Shown in pieces: positions 1-8,404 of a DNA stretch of 38,258 nt. Numbering within the stretch: position 1 is the stretch's first letter; each line of letters starts with the position of its first letter. The stretch covers positions 1-38,258 of the forward strand of contig JAZRKP010000058.1 of the NCBI GenBank assembly GCA_045646365.1. The letters are read 5' to 3'. Both the position numbers and the translations under genes were made by a program. The DNA is from SIG454 sp045646365 (GTDB lineage Bacteria; Bacillota; Clostridia; Monoglobales; Monoglobaceae). Below the pieces are notes generated by a model. It did not search any database, was not told where the DNA came from, and worked only from the letters and a program-made list of their open reading frames with translations.

Positions 1-1032
1 AACTATATTGGCTCCGTGATTGCATTCGTCAGCGTACGGACAAAAGCTTTCACACCTTTGTGGCATATATTCCTGGGCGGTCATATATGTAAAACAATAT
101 CGCCAGTCCTTTTGGCGATAGCTTTCAAATGAGCTTTCCTCTATAATTTCAAGAAATCTTTTCTTGCCGCCCTCTATATTATTCAGATTACTGGCAAGTC
201 CAAACAGTTCTTTGTGATAGAGCCATCTTTTATCATTTAAAAATTCATCATATAGCCTACATTTCTCACAAAGCTTATCAAAATTGAAATACCTCGTTTT
301 ATCTTTATTTGCTTTTCTGTTGGTTGGCTTGCTATAATTGAAATTGAGATAATATTCTTTATTATCCTCAATAAATTCATAGTAGTCCTCACTTTGTTTT
401 CCGCCAATATATGCAAAGCCACCGCACCGCTCTAAATTATGTTTCACAGTGAAATTTTCTACATGCTTTTTATAATGCTTTTCCCCGTATTTATCCTTTA
501 AAAATCTTGGAAACTCCATCATAAGATTAGTTAAAGACAAATATTTTTCCGATACATATATTATTCGTTTACCGCCGAAGAAAATTCTTGATACATCCCT
601 GCAGGCTTTATCGCATTCAGGGAAGATACGCATAAGAGCATCAATAATTATTTCCGATACCCTTATATCATCAATCTCAAAAGCATTAATAAAAACGACA
701 CGAAACCGATTTTCATTTACTGATGAAAATGTTTCATACGCTAACGCTATTGGAAGTCCATAGCTTTCCGCACGCATTGAAATTTCACTGTATGTAATTC
801 CATCATCAAAGTCTAACGCAAAAATCTGCTGACTTTTAAAATTCTCTTTAGTTCTTTTACCATAAAAATCCGATACACAAAAGGAATAACCTTGTTCTCC
901 TACAAAAGAGTGGAATTCTTCAAACGATATTTCTTTTGCAGTCATATCAGATAATCTGTTACTTATTTTTGCTATTTCATAGCCATTCGGTTTAGCTTTA
1001 TAGCTAGTCTTATCAATTCTTAAGTTTATCAT
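1..1032 (-). CDS. Primase-like replication protein of mobile element (partial)
   Basis: An uninterrupted minus-strand frame of 344 codons starts at an ATG (1032-1030) and runs off the left window edge, so the C-terminus is missing. A good ribosome binding site, GGAGGAAAT, lies just upstream. Visible features are an acidic motif FALDFDDG at residues 71-78, an NRFRVVFI strand about 40 residues later, a CRDVSRIFFGGK segment, and near the edge a cysteine cluster (C-x3-C-x5-C followed by H). The acidic motif, Arg/Lys-rich segment and Cys cluster resemble archaeo-eukaryotic-type primases carried by integrative elements; this is a layout match, not a verified family assignment. The neighbouring helicase, excisionase and integrase support a replication role for the element. 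It is transcribed in the same direction as the unknown 479-residue gene and away from the helicase. Confidence 0.6.
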   Translation of the reverse strand, partial: MINLRIDKTSYKAKPNGYEIAKISNRLSDMTAKEISFEEFHSFVGEQGYSFCVSDFYGKRTKENFKSQQIFALDFDDGITYSEISMRAESYGLPIALAYETFSSVNENRFRVVFINAFEIDDIRVSEIIIDALMRIFPECDKACRDVSRIFFGGKRIIYVSEKYLSLTNLMMEFPRFLKDKYGEKHYKKHVENFTVKHNLERCGGFAYIGGKQSEDYYEFIEDNKEYYLNFNYSKPTNRKANKDKTRYFNFDKLCEKCRLYDEFLNDKRWLYHKELFGLASNLNNIEGGKKRFLEIIEESSFESYRQKDWRYCFTYMTAQEYMPQRCESFCPYADECNHGANIV

Positions 1033-1132
1033 TATATTTCCTCCAAAATAGTGCATTGAATTAAAATACTGTCTGCTAAGACTTTTGCACTATATTTTTG
1101 TTAGAAATATATTTTTTTACAACTATGCCTTC

Positions 1133-1243
1133 GACATAACACCTGGTATATTCTCAATCTATCAAAAAAGGGGAATTTATCACTTTACTCTTAAATTTAA
1201 ATAAGAGTAGTGAGAATATCCCCTTATACCAGTATGTTATGTC
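1133..1243. repeat. 111-bp interrupted inverted repeat
   Basis: The outer arms read GACATAACA at the left and TGTTATGTC at the right, each continued inward by CTGGTAT / ATACCAG. A second nested pair, ACTCTT / AAGAGT flanked by GGGGAAT-like and ATCCCC sequences, sits inside. It lies between the two minus-strand genes of the element. It could be a structured RNA, a replication origin or a small non-autonomous transposable element; the sequence does not decide. Confidence 0.6.
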
Positions 1244-1269
1244 TACATGCGGGTTTTTTATCAATAATT

Positions 1270-1343
1270 GGTTTTGTCATTACCTTTGCATTTGTCAAAC
1301 CCCTATATATAACTCCGCGCACAATAAATTTCATGACAAAACC
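1270..1343. repeat. 11-bp inverted repeat around a 52-bp loop
   Basis: GGTTTTGTCAT (1270-1280) and ATGACAAAACC (1333-1343) are perfect complements. TTTTT follows on the plus strand. The repeat sits between the stop codon of the 479-residue gene and the larger inverted repeat. Together the two repeats fill the 321-bp gap 1033-1353, in which I see no gene. Confidence 0.55.
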
Positions 1344-1353
1344 TTTTTATCAC

Positions 1354-2793
1354 TCAAAACACAGTGAAATTATACAATGAATTAAAAGTTACATCAGCCT
1401 GCATTGCTTTCTCTACAAGCTTTTTGTAATCCCTGTTAAACTCATCATTTGCGATTGGCGATTGCATTATCTTTTCGTTTACTTCAAATACCCGAACCGA
1501 AAATAATACCTTTTGGAATATGTCATTTAAAATGTCATCGTATCCAAAAAAGGATTCTGACAAGCCCTTAAGCTCAATGTCAAAGGAATCATTTCGGATT
1601 AGTTTTTCCATATCGTTTATTTCTCTGTCAATACACTCTTGGGTAAAACTTTTGTCAAACAAATGATTCCATATATAATCTGTATTGTACTCGCCGGATA
1701 CTTCTAACTTCCTGATTATCCACAGCATATATCCGTAATAAAATATTTCACTGTCAATATATGCTTGTCGCGTATGTACTGCAACGGTTTTGCGAAGCTC
1801 GTCAATATATTTTTGCTCATCCATTATTTTGCATACATTGTTATATGTAAAAGTTCTCATATGTTCTTCACGGGTATATACATCCGGAATAGTCGCAAAC
1901 TCACATAGGTTAAGCACAAACTCTCGCAGCTTTATTTTAAAATCCTTCTGAGCTGTTTGAAGGGTGCAGTTATGAGCAAATATGTATCTCTTTATCTCTG
2001 ACAGCATTGCTGAAGCATCAAAATATTCACAGTTGTTACCTCGATACACCACATTAACATCATTTATTTCAAGCTTGTCTAAAAAAATACTCAGCTCCTT
2101 GTATATACTGATAAGTGTGCTTATAAAGCGGATATGATAAATCCTTTCAAAGACATATGAATTAATATGCCGTTTCAGTTTGTCATCCATACATAGAACT
2201 TTGTCAAAGTCTTTTAAGAATTTGTCCAGTAACTTGCCGGTATAGCTTTCCCGTATATAAAACGGACCTTTGTAATAGGAAAATACTGATTGGATTAAAA
2301 TATCCGTATCACACTGGGGAACAGTACCTCTGTGAGTTTGTCCCATCTCCTCGAATATGTCTTTGAAATACATAGACAGCTCATTTTTTGAATCTGCTAT
2401 TTCTTTTTTGAGTTTTCTCGCTCTGGCCGATGCACTTTCGTCAGACGTATACCCATACATACCACTGTTTTTTCTCGCATATGAATTAAAGGCAATCTTC
2501 TTTTTAAACTTACAATGATATGAATAATAAAAATTCAAAACAGCATTATTAAGGTCTGCACAGGTATAAGTATACTCTTGTATTTTCGTTATCAGTTCCT
2601 CTGATGAAGACTCTTTTTCATTCAGAAAACAGTTTTCTATTCTTTTTATCAGCCCATCTCCGTCAAGTCCGTAATAGTTTACATTTCTTTTAGCATTAAC
2701 CGCATCAATTAAATGATACCCGAAGGAATTTTCAATGTTTTTCATTCCTGCTATAACCCCATTTCTGAAAATTGCACAAAACATTTTCATCAA
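1354..2793 (-). CDS. Hypothetical protein of mobile element, about 479 residues
   Basis: I do not recognise this protein. It is a long open frame rich in charged and aromatic residues. No signal peptide, membrane segment, Walker motif or Cys/His cluster is visible, and the composition suggests a soluble, mostly helical cytoplasmic protein. The start is uncertain. TTG (2793), ATG (2790) and ATG (2784) are all in frame with no clear ribosome binding site, and a later ATG at 2745 begins MKNIENSFGYHLID. It is upstream of, and co-directional with, the primase-like gene, separated from it by the inverted-repeat region, and divergent from the helicase. A role in replication, maintenance or defence of the element is only guilt by association. 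Confidence 0.65.
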   Translation of the reverse strand: MMKMFCAIFRNGVIAGMKNIENSFGYHLIDAVNAKRNVNYYGLDGDGLIKRIENCFLNEKESSSEELITKIQEYTYTCADLNNAVLNFYYSYHCKFKKKIAFNSYARKNSGMYGYTSDESASARARKLKKEIADSKNELSMYFKDIFEEMGQTHRGTVPQCDTDILIQSVFSYYKGPFYIRESYTGKLLDKFLKDFDKVLCMDDKLKRHINSYVFERIYHIRFISTLISIYKELSIFLDKLEINDVNVVYRGNNCEYFDASAMLSEIKRYIFAHNCTLQTAQKDFKIKLREFVLNLCEFATIPDVYTREEHMRTFTYNNVCKIMDEQKYIDELRKTVAVHTRQAYIDSEIFYYGYMLWIIRKLEVSGEYNTDYIWNHLFDKSFTQECIDREINDMEKLIRNDSFDIELKGLSESFFGYDDILNDIFQKVLFSVRVFEVNEKIMQSPIANDEFNRDYKKLVEKAMQADVTFNSLYNFTVF

Positions 2794-3003
2794 GCTTTTA
2801 GCTTTAATTAATTACATAGATACACTTTTATTCTCGCTTTTTGTTTATATGCAATTTTTACTTATTATATTATCCATTATAAATTACATATCTTTTAATT
2901 TCAAGAGTTTTATTTTAAATATGTATTTTATCTTTGTTTAATATGCAAATTTACTTTGCTTGTTTTTTATGTTACACTACCATAAAAACAAGGAGGTAAC
3001 AAA

Positions 3004-4737
3004 ATGAAAAAACTTAAAGTCAGTGTTGTAAAAACAGTTCCAACCAGTGTGGATGAATGGAAAAGTGTTCTGCTGCAGATAATATTTTTGCCCTTTGGTT
3101 TTGCCAAAAATATACTGCAAAGTATTTTTCTGTTCTGGCACAAATACAGAGCAATAATTCTGAATTTGCCCACCGGAAGAGGTAAAACCACCTTTATTGT
3201 GGATTGCATTCTTGAATATGCCATTTCACACAATATGCGGGTTTTGATTGTTTCAAACCGAATGTCCTTAGATGCTGCAATAAAGAAACGAATTGCAGAT
3301 ATTCTTGGTTTGTATAAGGATTACCCCGATAACCTCTTGCGAAAAATAGACGATTTCGGGCTTGTTACAATTACCACTTATCAAAAGCTGCCCACATATC
3401 TGAAAAGCAAGGATTTCTGCAAATCAATTTCATATGCTGTTTTTGATGAAGCACATTACTTCACATCTGATGCAACCTTTTCAGAACTAACGGCATGGGT
3501 ACTTAGACAAATTCCCAAAAGGTTTTTCGAGGCGGTCCGTATCTATATGAGTGCTACCGCCGATGAGGTATTACCCTATATTTGTCAGGCTGAATGTAAT
3601 CAAAAAGCCATCGAAAGATGGCATCTGCGGTTTAATACTGACAAGACATTTAAAGATTGGTTAAACCGAATAAAGAATCCTGTTATTCGTGAACATTATC
3701 CTAAAATAACCCAAATGCTTGCCGAGGACTCTGTTTATGCTCCGTACTATCCTACACCTAAGGTTTACAAAATGAAAGCCGACTACTCACACGTTCAATT
3801 AAAATTCTATTCTGACAGCACTATTATAAAGGAAGTCATAGACAGCACCGACAACAAATCAGTTGTATTTGTGTCAAACAAAAAATTTGGCAGTGAACTT
3901 AGCGAGGAAATTGAAAATTCAGCATATATGAATGCCGAAATAAACAGCAAAAATCCCGAGCTGATGAACAGTATTATTGATGCAGAGACCTTTGATGAAA
4001 AGGTTCTCATCACAACATCGGTATTTTGTAACGGCTGTAACATCTGCGATGAAAATGTGAAGAATATTTTTATAGAATGTCTTGACCAGACAGACATTCT
4101 GCAAATGGCAGGGAGAAAACGAAAGCTTTCCCAGGACGACACATGCACGCTGTATCTTCGGATTCCCGACCCTGATACCTTGGAGCATTACATACAAAAA
4201 GCCCAAGATACTTTAAAAGCAATCAGTCTGGGACAAGCAGATAATGATACTTTTATAAATCTTTCCTTTGACAATAGTCGCTTTATTGACAGTGCACAAA
4301 AAATTGTATATTCCAACGAAAACAAGCTGCAGTTCAATCAAATTGCAATAGATAAGCTAAACCGTCAGGTTTTATACTATGAAAATCTGCTTGAACTACT
4401 AAAGCAAAAGGGAATTGAAGGCTATTGCAAAATGATTGCGAAGGAATTGTTTGGCAAAAGGTTTACCGCCGATATGCTTACAGAAAGCCGTGATTATTAT
4501 GCAGAAACTTGCACCTGGCTTGAAACTTACCTTGGTTGCCCGTTAACCGAAGAAACCCTCGCCCAATTCAGCATTGAGCTGATTAATCACATAAAGCTTT
4601 TTAACCGTAGCTTGAAAGAACGAACTGACCGCATATTAAAAACAAGAGCACTAAATAAAAGAATGATAGATAATAATCTGCCTTTCCAAATTGAAAATAC
4701 AGAACAATCAGGCATCTATATTCTAAAGGCTCTGTAA
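3004..4737 (+). CDS. Superfamily 2 DEAH-box helicase of mobile element
   Basis: The 577-residue protein carries the SF2 helicase motifs in order: Walker A PTGRGKTT at 56-63, DEAH at 148-151, SAT at 183-185, and a motif VI-like QMAGRKRK at 367-374. These form two RecA-like lobes that would couple ATP hydrolysis to unwinding or translocation on nucleic acid. The C-terminal 200 residues are helical and have no motif I recognise. The start is clear: AGGAGG (2991-2996) precedes the ATG with a 7-nt spacer. The gene is divergent from the unknown and primase-like genes and lies upstream of the excisionase and integrase genes. A primase plus an SF2 helicase on one element suggests autonomous replication after excision, or a conflict-type helicase-primase pair; the sequence does not decide between these. 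Confidence 0.85.
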   Translation: MKKLKVSVVKTVPTSVDEWKSVLLQIIFLPFGFAKNILQSIFLFWHKYRAIILNLPTGRGKTTFIVDCILEYAISHNMRVLIVSNRMSLDAAIKKRIADILGLYKDYPDNLLRKIDDFGLVTITTYQKLPTYLKSKDFCKSISYAVFDEAHYFTSDATFSELTAWVLRQIPKRFFEAVRIYMSATADEVLPYICQAECNQKAIERWHLRFNTDKTFKDWLNRIKNPVIREHYPKITQMLAEDSVYAPYYPTPKVYKMKADYSHVQLKFYSDSTIIKEVIDSTDNKSVVFVSNKKFGSELSEEIENSAYMNAEINSKNPELMNSIIDAETFDEKVLITTSVFCNGCNICDENVKNIFIECLDQTDILQMAGRKRKLSQDDTCTLYLRIPDPDTLEHYIQKAQDTLKAISLGQADNDTFINLSFDNSRFIDSAQKIVYSNENKLQFNQIAIDKLNRQVLYYENLLELLKQKGIEGYCKMIAKELFGKRFTADMLTESRDYYAETCTWLETYLGCPLTEETLAQFSIELINHIKLFNRSLKERTDRILKTRALNKRMIDNNLPFQIENTEQSGIYILKAL

Positions 4738-4793
4738 ATATTTGAATAATAAATTATATATTATATATTAAATATAAAGAAAGGACTACAATT

Positions 4794-4985
4794 ATGGAAA
4801 ATTTAAAGCCAAAGTTTATGACAGTAAAGGAAATTGCAAAGACAGGGATACTCCCTGAAACTGCGCTCAGAAGAATGCTTAAAGCCGGACAACTTCCGGC
4901 AGTGTATTCCGGCAGAAAAGCTCTTATCAATTACAGTACACTCTGTAAGTATTTGAATTCGCTTCCAATCAGTATAGAGAGATAG
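4794..4985 (+). CDS. Excisionase-like helix-turn-helix protein
   Basis: This 63-residue protein contains MTVKEIAKTGILPETALRRM followed by a basic wing region around AVYSGRKALINY. That is the usual layout of excisionase-family DNA-binding domains (winged helix, MerR-like). AAAGGA lies about ten bases before the ATG. It sits 38 bp upstream of the tyrosine integrase, as expected for an xis-int pair, and probably bends DNA at the attachment sites to direct excision. It ends in TAG. Confidence 0.8.
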   Translation: MENLKPKFMTVKEIAKTGILPETALRRMLKAGQLPAVYSGRKALINYSTLCKYLNSLPISIER

Positions 4986-5023
4986 GCGAATAAAAAATGA
5001 AATCAGAAGGGAGGTGATGCTTT

Positions 5024-6211
5024 TTGGCGAATATACAGGAAAGGCGAAACAAAGATGGTAAATTGATTTCGTTCTCAATCAGAGTCCACAGAGGAAGAGA
5101 CAAATATGGTAGACAACTTAAGCCTTATACGGAAACTTTTAAGGTTGAACCGAATTGGAAAGAAGAATATGCCCGGAAAAAGGCAGAGGCTTTTGCTGCG
5201 GTGTTTGAGATGAAGTGTAAAAACGGAATTGAAAGTGACTGTAGGCAAACCTTTGAGGAATACAGTGAATATGTGTTGAAGCTGAAAGAACAACGCGGAG
5301 TCAAGCATTCTACGATTTGCAGATATAAAGAGCTGACAAATCGCATATATCCACAGATTGGGCATATAAAACTCAAAGATTTGCGGGTCAGTATGCTTAA
5401 TGAGTTATACACTTATCTTCATACGAAGAGTAAAAATAAACATAACGGAAAATGCTTAAGTGCTAAAACCGTACTGGAGCATCATAGGTTGATTTCTACT
5501 GTGTTGGAGCAGGCAGTTAAAGAAGGGATAATCCCATCCAATATTGCGCACAAAGCAGATCCTCCTAAAATTACACCGAAAGAGGTAAATTATTTTCAGC
5601 CGGAACAAATCCGTGAAATTCAGGAAGCCTCCCTGAATGAGCCGATTAAATGGCGGGTTATGATACATCTGTTGCTTATTACTGGTGTAAGAAGAGGAGA
5701 ACTTTTAGGGCTTAAGTGGGAAAATGTAGATTTTGAGAATGAAAAAATCTACATATGCAAAAATATATTATATGCTCCTGATGTTGGTGTATATGAGGAT
5801 ACCCCTAAAACAAAGACTTCAAACAGATATATTTCGCTTCCGACGGAAACGATGGAACTGTTGAAAGAGTATAGAAAGTGGCAGGAAGATAGAATAGAAT
5901 ATTTTATGGGGTATTATCAGGACAAGGGATATGTGTTTGCGAAAGATGATGGAAATGTGATGCACCCTGACAGCGTAACAGATTATCTTAGCAAATTTTC
6001 AAAGAAATATAATTTACCACATATAAATGCTCACGCGTTCAGACATACAATGGCAAGCATATTATACTATAACGGTGCAGACAGTGTTTCTATTTCAAAA
6101 AGATTGGGACACGCACAGGTAAGCACAACTGCAAATATATATGCTCACATAATTGATGAAGCAGATAAAAAGAATGCGGACATATTATCCTCTGCATTTA
6201 AGACAAAATAA
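5024..6211 (+). CDS. int: Tyrosine recombinase (integrase)
   Basis: This is a 395-residue phage/ICE-type integrase. The N-terminal 60 residues (RIHRGRDKYGR-like, basic) look like an arm-type DNA-binding domain, followed by a SAM-like core-binding domain at about 75-175. The catalytic domain carries R223 in TGVRRGE, a Lys near K264 in the TKTSNR hairpin, H337-x-x-R340, H363 in LGH and the nucleophile Y373 in NIYAH. All catalytic residues are present. The start is TTG at 5024, chosen because AGGGAGGTGAT ends six bases before it. The gene ends about 105 bp from a tRNA(CAU) 3' fragment, the likely attachment site, so the element extends leftward out of the window. Confidence 0.93.
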   Translation: MANIQERRNKDGKLISFSIRVHRGRDKYGRQLKPYTETFKVEPNWKEEYARKKAEAFAAVFEMKCKNGIESDCRQTFEEYSEYVLKLKEQRGVKHSTICRYKELTNRIYPQIGHIKLKDLRVSMLNELYTYLHTKSKNKHNGKCLSAKTVLEHHRLISTVLEQAVKEGIIPSNIAHKADPPKITPKEVNYFQPEQIREIQEASLNEPIKWRVMIHLLLITGVRRGELLGLKWENVDFENEKIYICKNILYAPDVGVYEDTPKTKTSNRYISLPTETMELLKEYRKWQEDRIEYFMGYYQDKGYVFAKDDGNVMHPDSVTDYLSKFSKKYNLPHINAHAFRHTMASILYYNGADSVSISKRLGHAQVSTTANIYAHIIDEADKKNADILSSAFKTK

Positions 6212-6214
6212 CGG

Positions 6215-6236
6215 AGTTGAATTATAGTTGAATTAT
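6215..6236. repeat. Two tandem copies of AGTTGAATTAT
   Basis: An exact 11-bp sequence is repeated head to tail just after the integrase stop codon. Its place between int and the attachment site fits an arm-type integrase or excisionase binding site; this is inference from position. Confidence 0.45.
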
Positions 6237-6279
6237 CAAGCGATAATTTGGCTGAAATTAAAAAAGGATAGAAGATGCA

Positions 6280-6312
6280 AAAACCTCTCAACCATTGTGG
6301 TTGAGAGGTTTT
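6280..6312 (-). terminator. Rho-independent terminator after the tRNA fragment
   Basis: A perfect 14-bp stem (AAAACCTCTCAACC with its complement) encloses a 5-nt loop. Read on the minus strand it ends in TTTTT and lies just after the tRNA CCA end, as for a tRNA-gene terminator. Read on the plus strand it could also stop integrase transcripts. Confidence 0.8.
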
Positions 6313-6316
6313 CTTG

Positions 6317-6363
6317 TGGGTGCAGGGGCCGGATTTGAACCGACGACCTCCGGGTTATGAGCT
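6317..6363 (-). other. 3' half of a tRNA-Met(CAU)-like gene; probable attachment site
   Basis: On the minus strand the sequence reads anticodon loop CTCATAA, variable region GGAGG, a T arm with GGTTCAAATCC and an acceptor end finishing in CCA. The 5' side of the anticodon stem no longer pairs and no D arm is found, so only the 3' half of the tRNA is present. Integrases of this type commonly recombine into the 3' end of a tRNA gene. The fragment sits beside int and is the likely att site; the intact tRNA would lie elsewhere. Confidence 0.75.
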
Positions 6364-6489
6364 TTGCGAGCCTTGTCCCGTTTTGGTCTGCTTTAGTCCA
6401 AGAAACTCCGTTATAACGCACTATTTACGCCACTTTTAAAATCCTCATCTGCGAAAGCCCCATAAATAAAAGACATCATTTTGGGGTAC

Positions 6490-6513
6490 AATTGTCGTAT
6501 GAATTGTCGTATA
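6490..6513. repeat. Two tandem copies of AATTGTCGTAT(G/A)
   Basis: A 12-bp unit is repeated head to tail on the far side of the tRNA fragment, with one mismatch at the last base. It could be a recombinase binding site or part of a decayed coding tail. It lies only about 14 bp from the stop codon of the next minus-strand gene. Confidence 0.4.
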
Positions 6514-6526
6514 AGAATGTTTTTAC

Positions 6527-6793
6527 TTAATCAGTCACTTCCGACCATTGAATCTCTCCGGATTGAACCAAATTCGTAACCATATTCACAATTTCAGTTT
6601 CTATATCTTCATCTTTTGTTTTGTCAGATACATCATCACAAAATAGACCATATACAAAATTCATTGTACCATTGTCTTTATAAGCAGAATAAACATTTGC
6701 AAAAGGTCTTTCATCTTCAGTAGTAAACAAAAGATAAATTTCTCTGTTTTCATCGATACTCAATTTTAGTGTCTTAATTCTTTCAATTTTCAT
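6527..6793 (-). CDS. Small acidic hypothetical protein, 88 residues
   Basis: A minus-strand gene whose ribosome binding site (AGAGGA) lies about eight bases before the ATG. The product is acidic in its C-terminal half (DDVSDKTKDEDIETEIVN) and has two short beta-type segments near the N-terminus. There is no signal peptide or membrane segment. I do not recognise the family. It lies between the attachment site and a helix-turn-helix gene in a run of small accessory genes. Confidence 0.6.
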   Translation of the reverse strand: MKIERIKTLKLSIDENREIYLLFTTEDERPFANVYSAYKDNGTMNFVYGLFCDDVSDKTKDEDIETEIVNMVTNLVQSGEIQWSEVTD

Positions 6794-6995
6794 TATATAA
6801 TCCTCTTTTCTTTATATTTTATTATCAGCTAACCACCAACACGGTCACAAATGCACCTGGAACGAGCTGTATCGCATTTTATTCTGTTTAATGTCAAAAT
6901 TTACCTTCCGAAGAAGTTTAGAGGTCACAAAGGGTAAATTTTAACCAAATACAGAACTTCAGTATTTATGCGGGTTTCAACGATGTATTTAAAGA

Positions 6996-7634
6996 TTATT
7001 TTTCTAATAAATCAATAGCATCACAGTCAAGTGCTTGTGCAAGATTTACGATGGTTGCAAGTTGTGCTTTGTTTATATCTCTCATTCTTTGCTCATAGGC
7101 TTGTATAATACGAATACTTACACCGGAACGCTCTGCAAGTTCACTTTGTGAAAGACCTGCGGCATTTCTAAGCCGTGTCAATGCTGTCTGTGTATAAAAA
7201 TTTTTAAGTCTTTCATCAAGTGCATTAACAAACTTTGATATATCTGCTTCGTGCATAGTATCATACATTCCAATCATATCTCCGGCAGGAACTGCAGAAA
7301 GCACATAACCAAATTTATAGTTTTTAAGCCAAACATAATAGCTTAGAACCCAACCTAACCAATATTCCGGCGATTTGTCAAGATACATAGCATCTTGTGT
7401 GTCAATGTCTGAATCTTTAATCTCTGATACTATCAAGCGTACAAGTTCACATCCTGTTTTTCCGGCAATATACGCAGGGTTTCCATTTTCAAATTGAACA
7501 CATACGTTTGAAGCAAGAAACATATTGAAAAATTCGTCTATATCATAATCACAGGTATTGACTGCAAAATCTACCATGTGACCAAAATTCTTTTGAGAAT
7601 GATACAAATAATCTTTATCGTAAGCGTTCATCAT
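6996..7634 (-). CDS. XRE-family helix-turn-helix protein with unknown N-terminal domain
   Basis: The 212-residue protein has a clear Cro/C1-type helix-turn-helix at about 151-210 (LTRLRNAAGLSQSELAERSG, then IIQAYEQ). The N-terminal 140 residues form an acidic, aromatic-rich domain that I cannot name. AAGGA lies about ten bases before the ATG pair at 7634/7631. The start overlaps the end of the 69-residue gene by 20 bp in another frame, so the two are probably translationally coupled. Such a pair resembles toxin-antitoxin or autoregulated accessory operons, but no toxin fold is identified. The 202 bp downstream (6794-6995) holds an AAAATTTACC / GGTAAATTTT inverted repeat and no gene. Confidence 0.8.
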   Translation of the reverse strand: MMNAYDKDYLYHSQKNFGHMVDFAVNTCDYDIDEFFNMFLASNVCVQFENGNPAYIAGKTGCELVRLIVSEIKDSDIDTQDAMYLDKSPEYWLGWVLSYYVWLKNYKFGYVLSAVPAGDMIGMYDTMHEADISKFVNALDERLKNFYTQTALTRLRNAAGLSQSELAERSGVSIRIIQAYEQRMRDINKAQLATIVNLAQALDCDAIDLLEK

Positions 7635-7824
7635 CTTGTTTCATTCCTTCCCTTATAATATCCATAACAAGAAGTTCATCCGGTGAAAGAGATTCACTTT
7701 TAGTCTGTCTGTATTCTTTTCGTGCCATACGGTCACGCTCTTTTTTCTTTTTGTAGTAAACAGATGCATCTGCCGGGCTGTTTGAAACATATTTTATTCT
7801 TTCAAACGCCTTTTCACTCATCAA
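7615..7824 (-). CDS. Small basic hypothetical protein coupled to the XRE gene
   Basis: This 69-residue product begins MMSEKAFERIKYVSNSPADA, has a strongly basic middle (YYKKKKERDRMARKEYR) and an acidic helical tail. No known domain is recognised. It is first in a two-gene minus-strand unit and its last 20 bp overlap the start of the helix-turn-helix gene. The charge pattern suggests binding of nucleic acid or of the partner protein, which is inference only. Confidence 0.65.
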   Translation of the reverse strand: MMSEKAFERIKYVSNSPADASVYYKKKKERDRMARKEYRQTKSESLSPDELLVMDIIREGMKQDDERLR

Positions 7825-7983
7825 AACAATTTGTTCTGTCTAATATATTGTTATATTTTAAGTGAGAAATTTGGATACTTATGTCTATTTAATTATTTGT
7901 TAGTTATTTTGTATCCGTTAGCAACTTTTTTAGAAAAAATATAGCGTGTAATGAAGGAAGAAATATTTTTTTATAATTTTAAA

Positions 7984-8019
7984 AGCAAACAAGCGTCCCG
8001 CAAGGGAAGCTTGTTTGCT
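7984..8019 (-). terminator. Hairpin terminator
   Basis: AGCAAACAAGC and its perfect complement enclose a GC-rich loop that can itself pair partly (TCCCGCAAGGGA). On the minus strand the stem is followed by TTTTAAAATT, so it would end minus-strand transcripts coming from the AraC gene side. Confidence 0.65.
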
Positions 8020-8108
8020 CTAATTTATTAAATTGTTTATTTTTTACCCCTAAAAACCACAAATGAAGTTAAAAGGCGTTCTCCGAGCTATGTTTGATAA
8101 GCATTTTT

Positions 8109-8144
8109 GCGTTTAAAATACAAAATATTTGCCATTTTAAGCGC
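8109..8144. repeat. Imperfect inverted repeat GCGTTTAAAAT / ATTTTAAGCGC
   Basis: Two 11-nt arms with one mismatch are separated by 14 bp of AT-rich sequence. Function unknown; no T-run follows on either strand. Confidence 0.4.
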
Positions 8145-8172
8145 ATCTGCATGTATTCGCATTAGTAGCTAA

Positions 8173-8376
8173 CTAACAGTAAATATATTCCTCAACTTCA
8201 TCATATGTAAAGCCATTTTCGATAAGATAGTCCACTATTTCCGGATTATGTCCTTCAAAGGTGGCAGCAGCTTTTAAAAGGTCTAAATAATCCTCATCAT
8301 CTGTAAATGAATAAATTACATCTTGTGGCTTATTTATTTGTATATGGCATAATTGATGTTGTTTTAACTGTACAGT
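8173..8376 (-). pseudogene. Coding remnant of a small acidic protein
   Basis: A 68-codon open frame lies between an upstream TAA and a TAG at 8173. It encodes a plausible protein tail (AAATFEGHNPEIVDYLIENG, then FTYDEVEEYIYC) but contains no ATG, GTG or TTG start. The sequence reads like the helical C-terminus of a small soluble protein, so this is probably the 3' end of a gene that has lost its start. Chance cannot be excluded. Confidence 0.4.
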
Positions 8377-8404
8377 TTACGGATAAATTTACTGCAAACT
8401 GAAA

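Larger units (their letters stand above)
7825..8404. other. 580-bp region without an intact gene
   Basis: This stretch holds a strong terminator hairpin, a second AT-rich hairpin (8109-8144) and a coding remnant (8173-8376). No other open frame with a start and ribosome binding site is convincing. Confidence 0.6.

Noticed and set aside
2735..2941. 68-codon hydrophobic plus-strand open frame before the helicase
   Set aside because: It lies in the AT-rich divergent promoter region and overlaps the start of the 479-residue gene; the composition is what AT-rich non-coding DNA gives.
6236..6421. 61-codon minus-strand open frame over the attachment site
   Set aside because: It coincides with the tRNA fragment and its terminator hairpin, which explain the sequence better.
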